A stretch of 64,000 bases of DNA from Agromyces sp. S2-1-8 (lineage in GTDB: Bacteria; Actinomycetota; Actinomycetes; Actinomycetales; Microbacteriaceae): assembly GCF_021129215.1 (NCBI RefSeq), contig NZ_JAJOLP010000001.1:1674001-1738000 (forward strand), written 5' to 3'. The notes beneath the pieces are model-generated. The model saw only the letters and a list, made by a program, of their open reading frames with translations, did not search any database and was not told where the DNA came from. A program made the translations under genes and the position numbers. Numbering within the stretch: position 1 is the stretch's first letter; each line of letters begins with the position of its first letter. Positions 36,355 to 45,325 of this stretch are shown piece after piece.

Positions 36355-39300
36355 CGCTCCTCCTCGCGAAGCCCGGGCTGCGACGCCGTCCGCCGGACTC
36401 CGCGCGCGGCGAGGCCGGCGGCGAGCGCCGCGAGCAGCATGAATCCGACCGTGCCGGCGAGCCAGGGCCACCAGTCGAGGGCGAACGGCGCATGCAACGA
36501 CGACGGTGCATCGGCGATCGTCGCCCTCGCGAGCTCGCGTGCCGTGAACCAGGCGGTCACGGCACCGACGACCGCGCCGACGACGATCGCGCCGCCGACG
36601 GTCGCGGCGAGCTCCGAGAACCTGGCTCGCGCCTGCACGCGCGGCGCGACGCCGAGCACGCGCAGCACGACGACCTCACCGAACCGACTGGTCGACAGGG
36701 CGCTCGTGAGGGCGACGAGCGCGATGAGGGCGAAGAGCAGGGCGCCGGCGGCCCCCGTCCAGAGCGCGGCGACCGCGGGGCCGATGAGGGCCGCCGACGA
36801 GACGTCGCCGCGGGTCGTGGCGACGCTCGCGACGCTCTGGTCGCGTCCGATCTGCTCGGCCGTCCGGCCGGGGTCGGATGCCGCGAGCCAGCGCTCCCCG
36901 AACTGCGGAACTCCGCTGCCTGCGTCGAAGGCGACGCGTTCGAGGGCGCCGAGGTCGGCGAGCAACGAGGTCGATCCCGCGGTCGGCACGGCGGGCACGA
37001 CGCCCGCGACGACCGCCTCGACCTCGACCCCGCCCGCGATCGTGCGGAAGTCGAACGGGTCGCCGACCTCGGCGTTCACGCGAGCGGCGAGCGCCGCGCC
37101 GATGACGACGGGCAGCCGCCCGCGATCGCCCGGCAGTGCGGCCCGAGCGGTGGGCGTCGTCGCCGACAGCTCGACGGCGTCGAAGGCGCCCGCGAGCGCG
37201 GTCGAGGGCGCCTCGCCGTCGAGGCCGAGGCCATCGAACGAGACCCGCACCTCGCGCGCGCCGGGGGCGTCGACGAGCGCGGCCTGCAGGCCGAGCAGGC
37301 GGATGCCCGCGGCATCCGGCAGTTCGATCTCGACCGTGCCGCCGCCGTCGGTGATGGCGACCTCGCCGGCTTGGACGGGCGAGGCGGCTCCTCCCTCGGA
37401 GAGAAGCCAGACGTTCACCGCGACCTCGCCGGGCGTTCCGGCCGGGGCGCGGACGCCGACCTCGACCTCGAGCGTCGCCGCACCCTCGGGAAGGGGGACG
37501 CCTGCACCGGCCGCCGATTCGGCGAGCGCTGCCGATGCGGCGGCGAGCCCGGTCCCCGGGGCGGCGCCGTCGAGGCCGGTGGCCGGTGCTGCCACGAGCG
37601 TCGCCGGATCGGACCCGAGGCGCACCTCGCCGCGGAACACGGGTGCGTCGACGGTGACGCCGGGCAGCTCGCCGAAGGGATCGGCGAAGGCGAGCGGGTC
37701 GGGCGCCTGCACCGTGTCGCGGCCGGGAAGCGCGACCCGCACCTCGGCGCCGTTCGCGAGCGCCGCGGCCTTCGCGTCGACCGACTGCCAGGCCCCGGCG
37801 AAGGCGGCCGCGAGCGTGAGCCCCCCGATCGCGAGCATCGCGACGAGCGACGCCGACGCGAACAGCGAGCTGCGCCGCGCGAGCTGTCGCATCGGCAGGG
37901 CGGGCACGAGGGCGGGCGCTGCCGCGGCGACGCGCTCGAGGACGGTGCCGATCGGGCGGGAGAGACCGAGTGCGACGAGCGCGAGTGCGAACAGCACGAG
38001 CACGGGTGCGAGCACGGCGAGCGGGTCGACGTCGACGGAGCCCGACGCGCTCGTGACGAGCGGCGACCCGTAGAGGCTGAACTGCCACAGCGAGAGCGCC
38101 GCGACCACGACGACGAGCAGCACGCCGCCCGCGATCGCCGTGCGCGGTGCGCGCCCGACTTCGTCGCCGGCGCCGCGGTGGACCGGGCGGGCCGCGTCGA
38201 CGAACGCCCGGCCGGCGACGAGCACGACGGCCGCCGCGACCGCGATCGCGGCGACGAGCCAGGTGATCGCGGGTTCTCGGGCGTCGCCGGGGCGCACGAG
38301 CCCGACGACCAGTGCGGCGGCCGCACCGCCGATCGCCGCCGCGGGCACGCCGACGGCGAGCACCTCGAGCGCGGTGTCGCGGGCGAGCCGGGTCGCCGAA
38401 GCGCCTCGCGCCCGCAACAGCACCGTCTCCGACCGGCGTGCGGCCCCGAGCAGCGCCGCGAGCCGCCACAGCGTGGCGAAGCCCGTGATGGCGAGGAGCA
38501 GCACCGGCACCGGCGCCAGTGCGCGGACCGCACCGATGCCCGCGAGCAGTCGCGTGAGCGTGCCGCCGAGCCCGCCGGAGGCGCTGAGCCCGCTCGCGCC
38601 CATGTCGGGCTGGTCGCGGAGGGCGGGCTCGACGTCGGGCAGCACCGCCCGCAGCGCGGCGGCCTCGTCGACCGCGATCGCCGGGTCGGCCGTGGCCGTC
38701 CACCGCACGATCGCCGCGGCGGGCACGCCGACCGTCGCCGGCTCGTCGACGAGGAACGGTCCGGAGCCGCCGGCGGCCGAGCCGGTCGAGACGATGGGTT
38801 CGCCGAACCACCTCGGATCGAGGACGTCCTCGGGCTGCCAGAGGCCGACGACCTCGAGCTCGATCCCGCCGTCGAGCGCGACCGTCGAGCCGGTCTCGAG
38901 CCCGAGCGCCTCGGCGGCGGCGGCGTTCACGGCCGTCGGCACCGCGTCGCCCGACTTCGCGGCGTCGGCCGGCCAGTCGCCCTCGACGAGCTCGGCGCGC
39001 ACGGGCACGGCCGGGTCCGCGGTCAGCACGGCGCCGAACGTCGCGTCGCCCGCGGTCGCCGCGACCGGCATCGTCTGCACGCTGCGTTCCCAGGCGGCGC
39101 CGTGCGGCACGATCATGCGGTCGAGCACCGCGGCCGCCTCGTCGGACTGCGCCTCGGCGTCGCTCGCGAGGCGGATCTGCCAGCGCGTCGCGCCGCTCGA
39201 GCCCGCGGCGGCGGCGACGCCGTCTCGCAGGCCGCTCGCGGCCGATCCTGCGAGCGACTCGATGACGGCGCTGCCGAGCCCCGAGAGCAGGAGCACCACG

Positions 39301-39368
39301 GCTGCGATGCCGGCCAGCACGCCGATCCGGGCGTTCGCGCGAGCGAATGCCGTACGTGCTGCTCCCAC
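36351..39368 (-). CDS. FtsX-like ABC permease, 1005 residues
   Basis: The first gene of the operon. It has an N-terminal membrane helix ([20 protein letters not shown]), a long extracytoplasmic region, and a central helix block beginning about 290 ([20 protein letters not shown], with [20 protein letters not shown] as FtsX coupling region). A second large extracytoplasmic region of Ig-like strands and a C-terminal three-helix FtsX block ([20 protein letters not shown] followed by [12 protein letters not shown]) complete it. GTG 39368 is the start. It is divergent from the ABC exporter leader across 130 bp that hold promoters for both directions. Confidence 0.85.
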   Translation of the reverse strand: MGAARTAFARANARIGVLAGIAAVVLLLSGLGSAVIESLAGSAASGLRDGVAAAAGSSGATRWQIRLASDAEAQSDEAAAVLDRMIVPHGAAWERSVQTMPVAATAGDATFGAVLTADPAVPVRAELVEGDWPADAAKSGDAVPTAVNAAAAEALGLETGSTVALDGGIELEVVGLWQPEDVLDPRWFGEPIVSTGSAAGGSGPFLVDEPATVGVPAAAIVRWTATADPAIAVDEAAALRAVLPDVEPALRDQPDMGASGLSASGGLGGTLTRLLAGIGAVRALAPVPVLLLAITGFATLWRLAALLGAARRSETVLLRARGASATRLARDTALEVLAVGVPAAAIGGAAAALVVGLVRPGDAREPAITWLVAAIAVAAAVVLVAGRAFVDAARPVHRGAGDEVGRAPRTAIAGGVLLVVVVAALSLWQFSLYGSPLVTSASGSVDVDPLAVLAPVLVLFALALVALGLSRPIGTVLERVAAAAPALVPALPMRQLARRSSLFASASLVAMLAIGGLTLAAAFAGAWQSVDAKAAALANGAEVRVALPGRDTVQAPDPLAFADPFGELPGVTVDAPVFRGEVRLGSDPATLVAAPATGLDGAAPGTGLAAASAALAESAAGAGVPLPEGAATLEVEVGVRAPAGTPGEVAVNVWLLSEGGAASPVQAGEVAITDGGGTVEIELPDAAGIRLLGLQAALVDAPGAREVRVSFDGLGLDGEAPSTALAGAFDAVELSATTPTARAALPGDRGRLPVVIGAALAARVNAEVGDPFDFRTIAGGVEVEAVVAGVVPAVPTAGSTSLLADLGALERVAFDAGSGVPQFGERWLAASDPGRTAEQIGRDQSVASVATTRGDVSSAALIGPAVAALWTGAAGALLFALIALVALTSALSTSRFGEVVVLRVLGVAPRVQARARFSELAATVGGAIVVGAVVGAVTAWFTARELARATIADAPSSLHAPFALDWWPWLAGTVGFMLLAALAAGLAARGVRRTASQPGLREEER

Positions 39369-39497
39369 GCGCGCTCCTCATCGAATCGGGTCCGGGCACG
39401 CGGGCGGTGCAGGGCCGGGCGCGCCACCGAAGGGGAGAGCGGTTGCACGCGAGCCCGCGTGACGACGAATCCGCACAGCCTACTCCCGAGGACGGTC

Positions 39498-39527
39498 TTG
39501 CACGCCACAGCGAAATGGTCCTAGTCT
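39498..39527 (+). promoter_or_regulatory. Promoter for the ABC exporter leader
   Basis: TTGCAC and TAGTCT are separated by 18 bp, a good sigma-70-like pair. Transcription from here would give a leader of about 310 nt before the exporter start at 39848, including the small ORF at 39598. Confidence 0.55.
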
Positions 39528-39597
39528 GTAAGGCTGGCCGACGCCGCCCTACTGCGCGGCCACGAAGGTTTCGAAGACGACGACGCAGGAGGACATC

Positions 39598-39699
39598 ATG
39601 CAGACAGACATCCACGCCCGCCCCGCGGCCGGTGGTGCTGCCCGCACCCGATCCTCGCTCGTCGGGGCCGTGCCCGCACCCGCCGAGTTCGCCGGGTAG
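39598..39699 (+). CDS. 33-residue leader ORF upstream of the ABC exporter
   Basis: ATG 39598 has AGGAGG at 5-nt spacing, the best ribosome binding site of the surrounding region, and opens a 33-codon frame beginning [13 protein letters not shown] and ending AEFAG. There is no signal peptide or known family. It is followed by short hairpins (GCAGGC-TCC-GCCTGC at 39717-39731 and an adjoining CCGCG/CGCGG pair) and then, 148 nt after its stop, by the exporter start. The arrangement resembles the bmrB leader before bmrCD in Bacillus, where translation of a small ORF controls read-through; here this is inference. Confidence 0.55.
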   Translation: MQTDIHARPAAGGAARTRSSLVGAVPAPAEFAG

Positions 39700-39716
39700 C
39701 GCCGCCCGCACGCCCC

Positions 39717-39731
39717 GCAGGCTCCGCCTGC
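39717..39731 (+). promoter_or_regulatory. Hairpin between leader ORF and exporter
   Basis: A perfect 6-bp stem with a 3-nt loop, GCAGGC-TCC-GCCTGC, 17 nt after the leader stop codon. A second stem CCGCG-CTC-CGCGG overlaps its right arm, so two alternative foldings are possible, as in attenuators. The rest of 39700-39833 shows no gene. Confidence 0.4.
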
Positions 39732-39847
39732 CGCGCTCCGCGGCTCCGTCCGCGCATCGACGCCGAGTGCGTCGCGACCTTCCATCCTTCCGCCGCAGAG
39801 GCTCGTCGACCGAGCCCGCGGCCACCCCCTCTCGAGAGGACCCGTCC

Positions 39848-41752
39848 TTGTCCGAACAGCCCACACCCGAGCGACTCGGCGCGGTGCGCGCGCTCTGGCG
39901 CCTGCGCGAGTTCGCCGGGCCCGCGATGCCCGCGTTCATGGCCAGCATGGCGGCGGCGCTCGTCGCGCAGCTCATCGCCCTCACCATCCCGCAGGTCTTC
40001 GAGCAGATCGTCGACGGCCCGCTCGCCGACGGCGACGCCTCGGCGATCGTGCCGCTCGCGCTGCTCGTGTTCGCGCTCGGTGCGGCCGAGTCACTGCTCT
40101 ACGCACTGCGCCGCTGGCTCGTCGTCGGCCCGGGCACGAAGGTCGAGGCGCGCATGCGCAACGCGCTCTACGCGAAGCTGCAGGACCTGCCGGTGAGCTT
40201 CCACGACCGCTGGCCGAGCGGCCAGCTGCTCTCGCGCGCGGTGAGCGATCTCGGCCTCATCCGCCGATGGCTGAGTTTCGGCCTCGTGCTCACGGGAGCG
40301 AACCTCGTCATCATCGTGGTCGGCGTCGGCATCCTCATGTCGATGAACTGGATGCTGGGACTCATCTTCCTCGTCTGCTCGCTGCCGCTCTGGTGGGCCG
40401 GCTGGCGGTTCGAGGGTCGCTATTCGGAGAAGTCGCGCCTCAGCCAGGACCAGCAGGGCGACCTCGCGACCGCGGTCGAGGAGTCGGTGCACGGCATCCG
40501 CGTGCTCAAGGCGTTCGGCCGCGGCAAGTTCGCGCTGTCGAGCTTCCGCGCCCAGGCAGAGTCGCTGCGGTCGACCGAGATCGAGAAGGCGCGCCTCGAC
40601 GCGAACATCTGGGTGTGGATCATGGTCGTGCCGACCGTGGCGCTCGCGCTCTGCCTCGTCGTCGGCATCTGGCTCTCCGCGAACGGGCAGCTCTCGGTCG
40701 GCGAGCTCGTCGCATTCTTCGCGACCGCGACGGTGCTCGCGTGGCCGATCGAGTCGATCGGCTTCATGCTCGCGTTCGCGCTCGACGCGCGCACGGCGAC
40801 CGACCGGTTCTTCGACATCATCGACAGCGAGAACACGATCGTCGATCCGGCCGACCCGCAGCACGTCGACCGCCCGCGCGGCGAGCTCGCGTTCACGGGC
40901 GTGCACTTCCGCTACCAGGACTCGCCCGAGCGGTTCGGCGACCTGCTCGACGGCGTCGACCTCGTCGTCGAACCGGGGGAGACGATGGCGCTCGTCGGCC
41001 TCACCGGCTGCGGCAAGACGACGATGACGGCGCTCACGACGCGTCTCTACGACGTCACCGGCGGCTCGGTGACCCTCGACGGCGTGGATGTGCGCGCCTT
41101 CACGAGAGAAGAGCTGCGCAGGCACATCGCGATGGCGTTCGAGGACGCGACGCTGTTCAGCGCGTCGGTGCGCGAGAACGTGCTGCTCGGCCGGCCCGAG
41201 CTCGCCGGCGACGACCCCGACGTGCGCGCCGAGGCGGAGCGGGTGCTCGACGAGGCCCTGCGCATCGCCCAGGCCGGCTTCGCGTACGACCTCCCCGACG
41301 GCGTCGACACGAAGGTCGGCGAAGAGGGCATGAGCCTCTCGGGCGGCCAGCGCCAGCGGCTCGCGCTCGCCCGGGCGGTCGCGGCGAAGCCCGCGGTGCT
41401 CGTGCTCGACGACCCGCTGTCGGCGCTCGACGTCGCGACCGAGGCGAAGGTCGAGGCCGAGCTCCGCGCGGTGCTCGCCGAAACGACCGCGCTCGTCGTC
41501 GCGCACCGGCCGTCGACGGTCATGCTCGCCGACCGGGTGGCCCTCCTCGAGGCGGGTCGCATCACGGCCGTCGGCACCCATTCCGAGCTCCTCCGCGAGA
41601 GCGAGCACTACCGCTTCGTCATCTCGAGCCTGGAGGACGAGGAGCGCCGCGACCTCGAGTCGCGTCCGCACCCCTCGCCGGCGTCCCGGCCGGCAGACGG
41701 GGGCGATGCCGACGAGGCATCCGAATTCGAACGAGAGGAGGCCGCATCATGA
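39848..41752 (+). CDS. ABC exporter half-transporter, degenerate ATP site
   Basis: A 634-residue exporter half: six membrane helices (about 20-320) fused to an ABC ATPase. Walker A is GLTGCGKT (384-391), signature [13 protein letters not shown], Walker [13 protein letters not shown] with Asp522 where catalytic glutamate is usual, and VVAHRPST as switch. The replaced glutamate is typical for one half of heterodimeric exporters such as TM287/288, LmrCD and BmrCD. TTG 39848 follows GAGAGGA by 7 nt; no better start exists. It overlaps the partner gene by 4 bp. The likely function is drug or lipid-like substrate export. Confidence 0.9.
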   Translation: MSEQPTPERLGAVRALWRLREFAGPAMPAFMASMAAALVAQLIALTIPQVFEQIVDGPLADGDASAIVPLALLVFALGAAESLLYALRRWLVVGPGTKVEARMRNALYAKLQDLPVSFHDRWPSGQLLSRAVSDLGLIRRWLSFGLVLTGANLVIIVVGVGILMSMNWMLGLIFLVCSLPLWWAGWRFEGRYSEKSRLSQDQQGDLATAVEESVHGIRVLKAFGRGKFALSSFRAQAESLRSTEIEKARLDANIWVWIMVVPTVALALCLVVGIWLSANGQLSVGELVAFFATATVLAWPIESIGFMLAFALDARTATDRFFDIIDSENTIVDPADPQHVDRPRGELAFTGVHFRYQDSPERFGDLLDGVDLVVEPGETMALVGLTGCGKTTMTALTTRLYDVTGGSVTLDGVDVRAFTREELRRHIAMAFEDATLFSASVRENVLLGRPELAGDDPDVRAEAERVLDEALRIAQAGFAYDLPDGVDTKVGEEGMSLSGGQRQRLALARAVAAKPAVLVLDDPLSALDVATEAKVEAELRAVLAETTALVVAHRPSTVMLADRVALLEAGRITAVGTHSELLRESEHYRFVISSLEDEERRDLESRPHPSPASRPADGGDADEASEFEREEAAS

Positions 41753-43554
41753 GCGTCACCGGCGTGCAGGGCGAAGAGCGCGACCAGTACTCGAAGGCCG
41801 AGTCGCGACACATCCGCGTCCGATCGCGGCGTCTGCTCGGGTCGCTGCTGCGACCGCTCACGGGCAAGCTGTGGCTGACCGCGGCGGCGGTCGTGGTCTC
41901 GTCGGCGGCGCAGGTCGCGGGCCCGGCGATCATCGCGTACGGCATCGACCAGGGCATCCCAGCGCTCATGGCGCAGGACTGGATGCCCGCGGCGTTCGCC
42001 GGGGTCGCCTACCTCGTGACCGGCCTCGTCGGGGCGTTCCTCATCTCGGCGTACATCAGGCTGTCGGCGCGCGTCGCCCAGGCCGTGCTCATCGACCTGC
42101 GCACGCGGGTGTTCCTGCACACGCAGAAGCTGTCGCTCGAGTTCCACGAGACCTACACCTCCGGGCGCATCATCTCGCGGCAGACGAGCGACCTCGACGC
42201 CATCCGCGAGCTCATGGACGAGGGGCTCACGCTGCTCGTGCGCGGCCTCATGTACATGGTCTTCACCGCGATCATGCTGTTCATCCTCGACGCGCCCTCG
42301 GGGTTCGTGCTGCTCGTCGCCCTCATCCCGCTCGGCATCCTCACCCGGTGGTTCCAGGTGCGGTCGCAGTCGCTGTTCCGCCGCTCCCGGGTGGCGTCGG
42401 CGAAGCTCATCGTGCAGTTCGTCGAGACGATGACGGGCATCCGCGCGGTGCAGGCCTTCCGCAAGGAGCGCCGCAACGAGCACGAGTTCGGCGGCCTCGT
42501 CGAGGACTACCGCGACGTCAACGCGAAGGTGCTCGGCCTCTTCGTCGTCTTCAACCCGGGCCTCGCGCTCATCGGCAACACCGCGGTCGCGGTGACGATC
42601 GTGCTCGGCGGATTCCGGGTCATCGACGGCGGCCTCGAGGTCGGCGTGCTGCTCGCCGCGGTGCTCTACACGAAGCGGTTCTTCGACCCGATGGAGGACC
42701 TCGCGATGTTCTACAACGGGTACCAGTCCGCCTCATCGGCGCTCGAGAAGATCTCGGGCGTCCTCGAGGAGGAGCCGAGCGTTCCCGACCCGGCCCACCC
42801 GGTCGACCTCTGGAACGCCGAGGGCCGGGTCCAGTTCGACGGCGTCGAGTTCTCGTACGTCGAGGGCCGCAGCATCCTGCCCCGGTTCGACCTCGACATC
42901 CCGGCCGGCCAGACGATCGCGCTCGTCGGCTCGACGGGCGCCGGCAAGTCCACCCTCGCGAAGCTCATCGCCCGGTTCTACGACCCGAGCGAGGGCGTCG
43001 TCTCGCTCGACGGGGTCTCGCTCGCCGAGCTCCACCCGAAGGACCTGCGCCGGGCGATCGTCATGGTCACGCAGGAGGCGTACCTGTTCTCCGGCTCGGT
43101 CGCCGACAACATCGCGCTCGGCAAGCCCGACGCGACGTTCGACGAGATCGTGCGGGCGGCCATGGCGGTCGGCGCCCACGAGTTCATCGAGGGGCTGCCG
43201 AACGGGTACGACACCGACGTGAACAAGCGCGGCGGGCGCGTGAGCGCGGGGCAGCGCCAGCTCATCTCGTTCGCGCGCGCGTTCCTCGCCGACCCGGCGG
43301 TGCTCATCCTCGACGAGGCGACGAGCTCGCTCGACATCCCGAGCGAGCGACTCGTGCAGGAGGGCCTGACGAAGCTGCTGGCCGACCGCACCGCGATCAT
43401 CATCGCGCACCGCCTCTCCACGGTCGCGATCGCCGACCGGGTGCTGGTCATGGAGCACGGCCGCATCGTCGAGGACGGCGCGCCCGTCGACCTCATCGGC
43501 GGCGAGGGGCGGTTCGCCGCGCTGCATGCCGCGTGGCGCGACTCGCTCGTCTGA
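41749..43554 (+). CDS. ABC exporter half-transporter, catalytic Walker B
   Basis: A 601-residue partner of the preceding half-transporter with six membrane helices and an ATPase domain. Walker A is GSTGAGKST, Walker [13 protein letters not shown] with catalytic Glu523, and the switch is IIAHRLST. Its signature is VSAGQ (498-502) rather than LSGGQ. That deviation and Asp522 of the partner fall in the same composite ATP site, so one site should be non-hydrolytic and the other normal. ATG 41749 overlaps the upstream stop and has GAGAGGAG nearby. A strong terminator follows. Confidence 0.92.
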   Translation: MSVTGVQGEERDQYSKAESRHIRVRSRRLLGSLLRPLTGKLWLTAAAVVVSSAAQVAGPAIIAYGIDQGIPALMAQDWMPAAFAGVAYLVTGLVGAFLISAYIRLSARVAQAVLIDLRTRVFLHTQKLSLEFHETYTSGRIISRQTSDLDAIRELMDEGLTLLVRGLMYMVFTAIMLFILDAPSGFVLLVALIPLGILTRWFQVRSQSLFRRSRVASAKLIVQFVETMTGIRAVQAFRKERRNEHEFGGLVEDYRDVNAKVLGLFVVFNPGLALIGNTAVAVTIVLGGFRVIDGGLEVGVLLAAVLYTKRFFDPMEDLAMFYNGYQSASSALEKISGVLEEEPSVPDPAHPVDLWNAEGRVQFDGVEFSYVEGRSILPRFDLDIPAGQTIALVGSTGAGKSTLAKLIARFYDPSEGVVSLDGVSLAELHPKDLRRAIVMVTQEAYLFSGSVADNIALGKPDATFDEIVRAAMAVGAHEFIEGLPNGYDTDVNKRGGRVSAGQRQLISFARAFLADPAVLILDEATSSLDIPSERLVQEGLTKLLADRTAIIIAHRLSTVAIADRVLVMEHGRIVEDGAPVDLIGGEGRFAALHAAWRDSLV

Positions 43555-43574
43555 GCGGCCGCAGTCCTGCTCGC

Positions 43575-43612
43575 GGAACGCCCCGCACCCGGTGACGGGT
43601 GCGGGGCGTTCC
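43575..43612 (+). terminator. Terminator after the ABC exporter
   Basis: A perfect 16-bp stem (GGAACGCCCCGCACCC and complement) with a 6-nt loop. The next gene is convergent, ending at 43630. Confidence 0.8.
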
Positions 43613-43629
43613 CGTTCGCGTCGACGCGC

Positions 43630-44385
43630 TCAGGCCGCGCGCCGGGCGACGACCCGGTAGCGCCGAGCGGCTCCGCGCACCGCCGCGTGCAGGTCGCGGA
43701 CGAGTCGCGCGCGGGATGCCTCGTGGCGGGCGTCGAGCCCGCCGAGGTCGAGGTCGAGCGTGTCGAAGGCGGACAGCCCGCCGCGTTCGAGCCGCCGCAT
43801 GATGGCGACGGTCCTGCGGATCCTGCGTCCGCGCCGATGCGCGACTCCGTCGAGCTGGAGGGTGAACCCGGCCACCCGGATCCCCGCCGCCCGGCAGGCG
43901 CGGACGGTGCGTGCGGCGGCGCGCGGGGCGACGCCGCGGTCGTGACGCCGGACGCCGCCGAACGAGAGCCGCACGAGCACCGCGACCTCGGGAAGCTCCC
44001 GGAAGTTCGCGAGCTCGTCGGGGCCGCCGATGACGAACAGGCGGACTCCGCGCAGGTACGCGCCCGTGATCTCGGCGACGGGGGCGGCGGGCCGTGCGTG
44101 CAGGCACCGGCCGATCGTCACGCGCTCGCGCTCGAGGCGGTCGATCTCGCGGTGCGAGTCGACGGCGAATGCGGCGCCGAACGCGTCGGCCGCCCGGATG
44201 CCCGCCGGGTCCTGCAGCGACCGGGTCGACACGACGAGACCGGCCTCCGGCAGCTCACCCCGCAGGGCGAGCAGGCGGTCGGAGATCGGGGCGGTGGCGG
44301 TCGTCGCGGAGGAGGTGCGCCGACGGGCGCCGGCCACGCGGCGGCCCGCGGCGGGGGAGATTCGGAGGCGCTCGATCGTGGACAT
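43630..44385 (-). CDS. Type III PLP-enzyme-barrel-like protein lacking lysine
   Basis: A 251-residue protein resembling the N-terminal barrel of ornithine/diaminopimelate decarboxylases: ELPEAGLVVSTRSLQDP, AADAFGAAFAVDSHREIDRL, RCLHARPAAPVAEITGAYLR, GVRLFVIGGPDELANFREL and VAVLVRLSFGGV follow the order strand-2 lysine region, FDVAS helix, strands, and LRI-FG motif of that fold. The position of the PLP lysine is occupied by Thr-Arg (STRS), and the whole protein contains no lysine at all, while arginine is abundant. It therefore cannot form the usual Schiff base. The C-terminal beta domain is also missing. It is probably a non-catalytic relative; function unknown. Confidence in the fold is moderate. 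Confidence 0.6.
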   Translation of the reverse strand: MSTIERLRISPAAGRRVAGARRRTSSATTATAPISDRLLALRGELPEAGLVVSTRSLQDPAGIRAADAFGAAFAVDSHREIDRLERERVTIGRCLHARPAAPVAEITGAYLRGVRLFVIGGPDELANFRELPEVAVLVRLSFGGVRRHDRGVAPRAAARTVRACRAAGIRVAGFTLQLDGVAHRRGRRIRRTVAIMRRLERGGLSAFDTLDLDLGGLDARHEASRARLVRDLHAAVRGAARRYRVVARRAA

Positions 44386-44439
44386 GCCGGAAGTGTCGCG
44401 CACGGTCGCGGTCGCCGCGTCATGGCCGCCCACGAAAAC

Positions 44440-44460
44440 GATCAGGTGCTGACCCTGATC
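44440..44460. promoter_or_regulatory. Inverted repeat upstream of the two-component genes
   Basis: GATCAGG-TGCTGAC-CCTGATC, a perfect 7-bp inverted repeat, in the 274 bp between the lysine-free protein gene (minus) and the response regulator gene (plus). A smaller CCCCC/GGGGG pair follows at about 44524-44539. The rest of this gap holds no gene. It may be an operator for autoregulation. Confidence 0.35.
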
Positions 44461-44659
44461 CTCCGGCGGCGCGCACGTCGCCCGGGCAGCCTGCCACACC
44501 CTCGCCCCGGCCGGATCCGGGTACCCCCTGAATCGGGGGCGCGGCGCGGCGCGCGAACGCGCTACGGTCGAGTCAGGCGGGGGCGACCGGTCCGGTCATC
44601 CGCGCCTTCAGACCGGTTCGTTCCCTGCGGTCCGGATCGGCGAAACGAGAAGAGGTGCG

Positions 44660-45325
44660 ATGGTCGAGGCATCCCGGCCGCTGCGGGTGGCCATCGCCGA
44701 CGACGCGCTGCTGCTGCGCGAGGGCATCGCCAAGGTGCTCGAGGGCGGCGGCCTCGACGTCGTGGCCTCGGTGGGCACGGGCGACGAGCTCGTCGAGACG
44801 GTACGGGCGGGCGGCATCGACGCCGCGGTGCTCGACATCCGCATGCCCCCGAGCTTCCGCGACGAGGGCATCCTCGCGCTGGAGGAGCTGCGCGCGGGCG
44901 GATCGACCATCGGCGTCCTGCTGCTCTCGATGTACGCGACCCCCGAGTACGCGCTCCGCGTCATGGGCGCGGGCAGCGGCACGGGCTACCTGCTGAAGGA
45001 GCGGGTCTCCGAGCCGCAGACGCTCGTGCGGGCGGTCGAGACGGTCGCCTCGGGCGGATCGGTCGTCGACCCCGAGGTGGTCGAGCAGCTGGTGCACCGC
45101 ACCCGGGCCGATGATCCGCTGTCGCGCCTGACCGAGCGCGAGCGCTCGGTGCTCGAGCTCATGGCGCAGGGGTACTCGAACGGCGGCATCGCGCAGACGC
45201 TCTTCCTCGGACTGAAGACGGTCGAGACCCACGTCCGGTCGATCCTGCAGAAGCTCGACCTCGAGGAGTCACCCGAGCACCACCGGCGCGTGCTCGCGGT
45301 GCTGACGCTCCTCGGCGCGAGGTGA
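44660..45325 (+). CDS. NarL/LuxR-type response regulator
   Basis: A 221-residue two-component response regulator. The receiver domain has the acidic pair in IADDALLLREG, phospho-acceptor Asp59 in AAVLDIRMPP, and the conserved lysine in GYLLKERV. The C-terminal LuxR-type HTH reads LTERERSVLELMAQGYSNGG then IAQTLFLGLKTVETHV. ATG 44660 is preceded by AGAGG. The stop overlaps the cognate kinase gene. Confidence 0.93.
   Translation: MVEASRPLRVAIADDALLLREGIAKVLEGGGLDVVASVGTGDELVETVRAGGIDAAVLDIRMPPSFRDEGILALEELRAGGSTIGVLLLSMYATPEYALRVMGAGSGTGYLLKERVSEPQTLVRAVETVASGGSVVDPEVVEQLVHRTRADDPLSRLTERERSVLELMAQGYSNGGIAQTLFLGLKTVETHVRSILQKLDLEESPEHHRRVLAVLTLLGAR

Noticed and set aside
36288..39524. Open frame of about 1080 codons on the plus strand
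   Set aside because: It is the complement of the two FtsX-like permease genes; the translation is Arg/Gly-rich with no recognisable domain.
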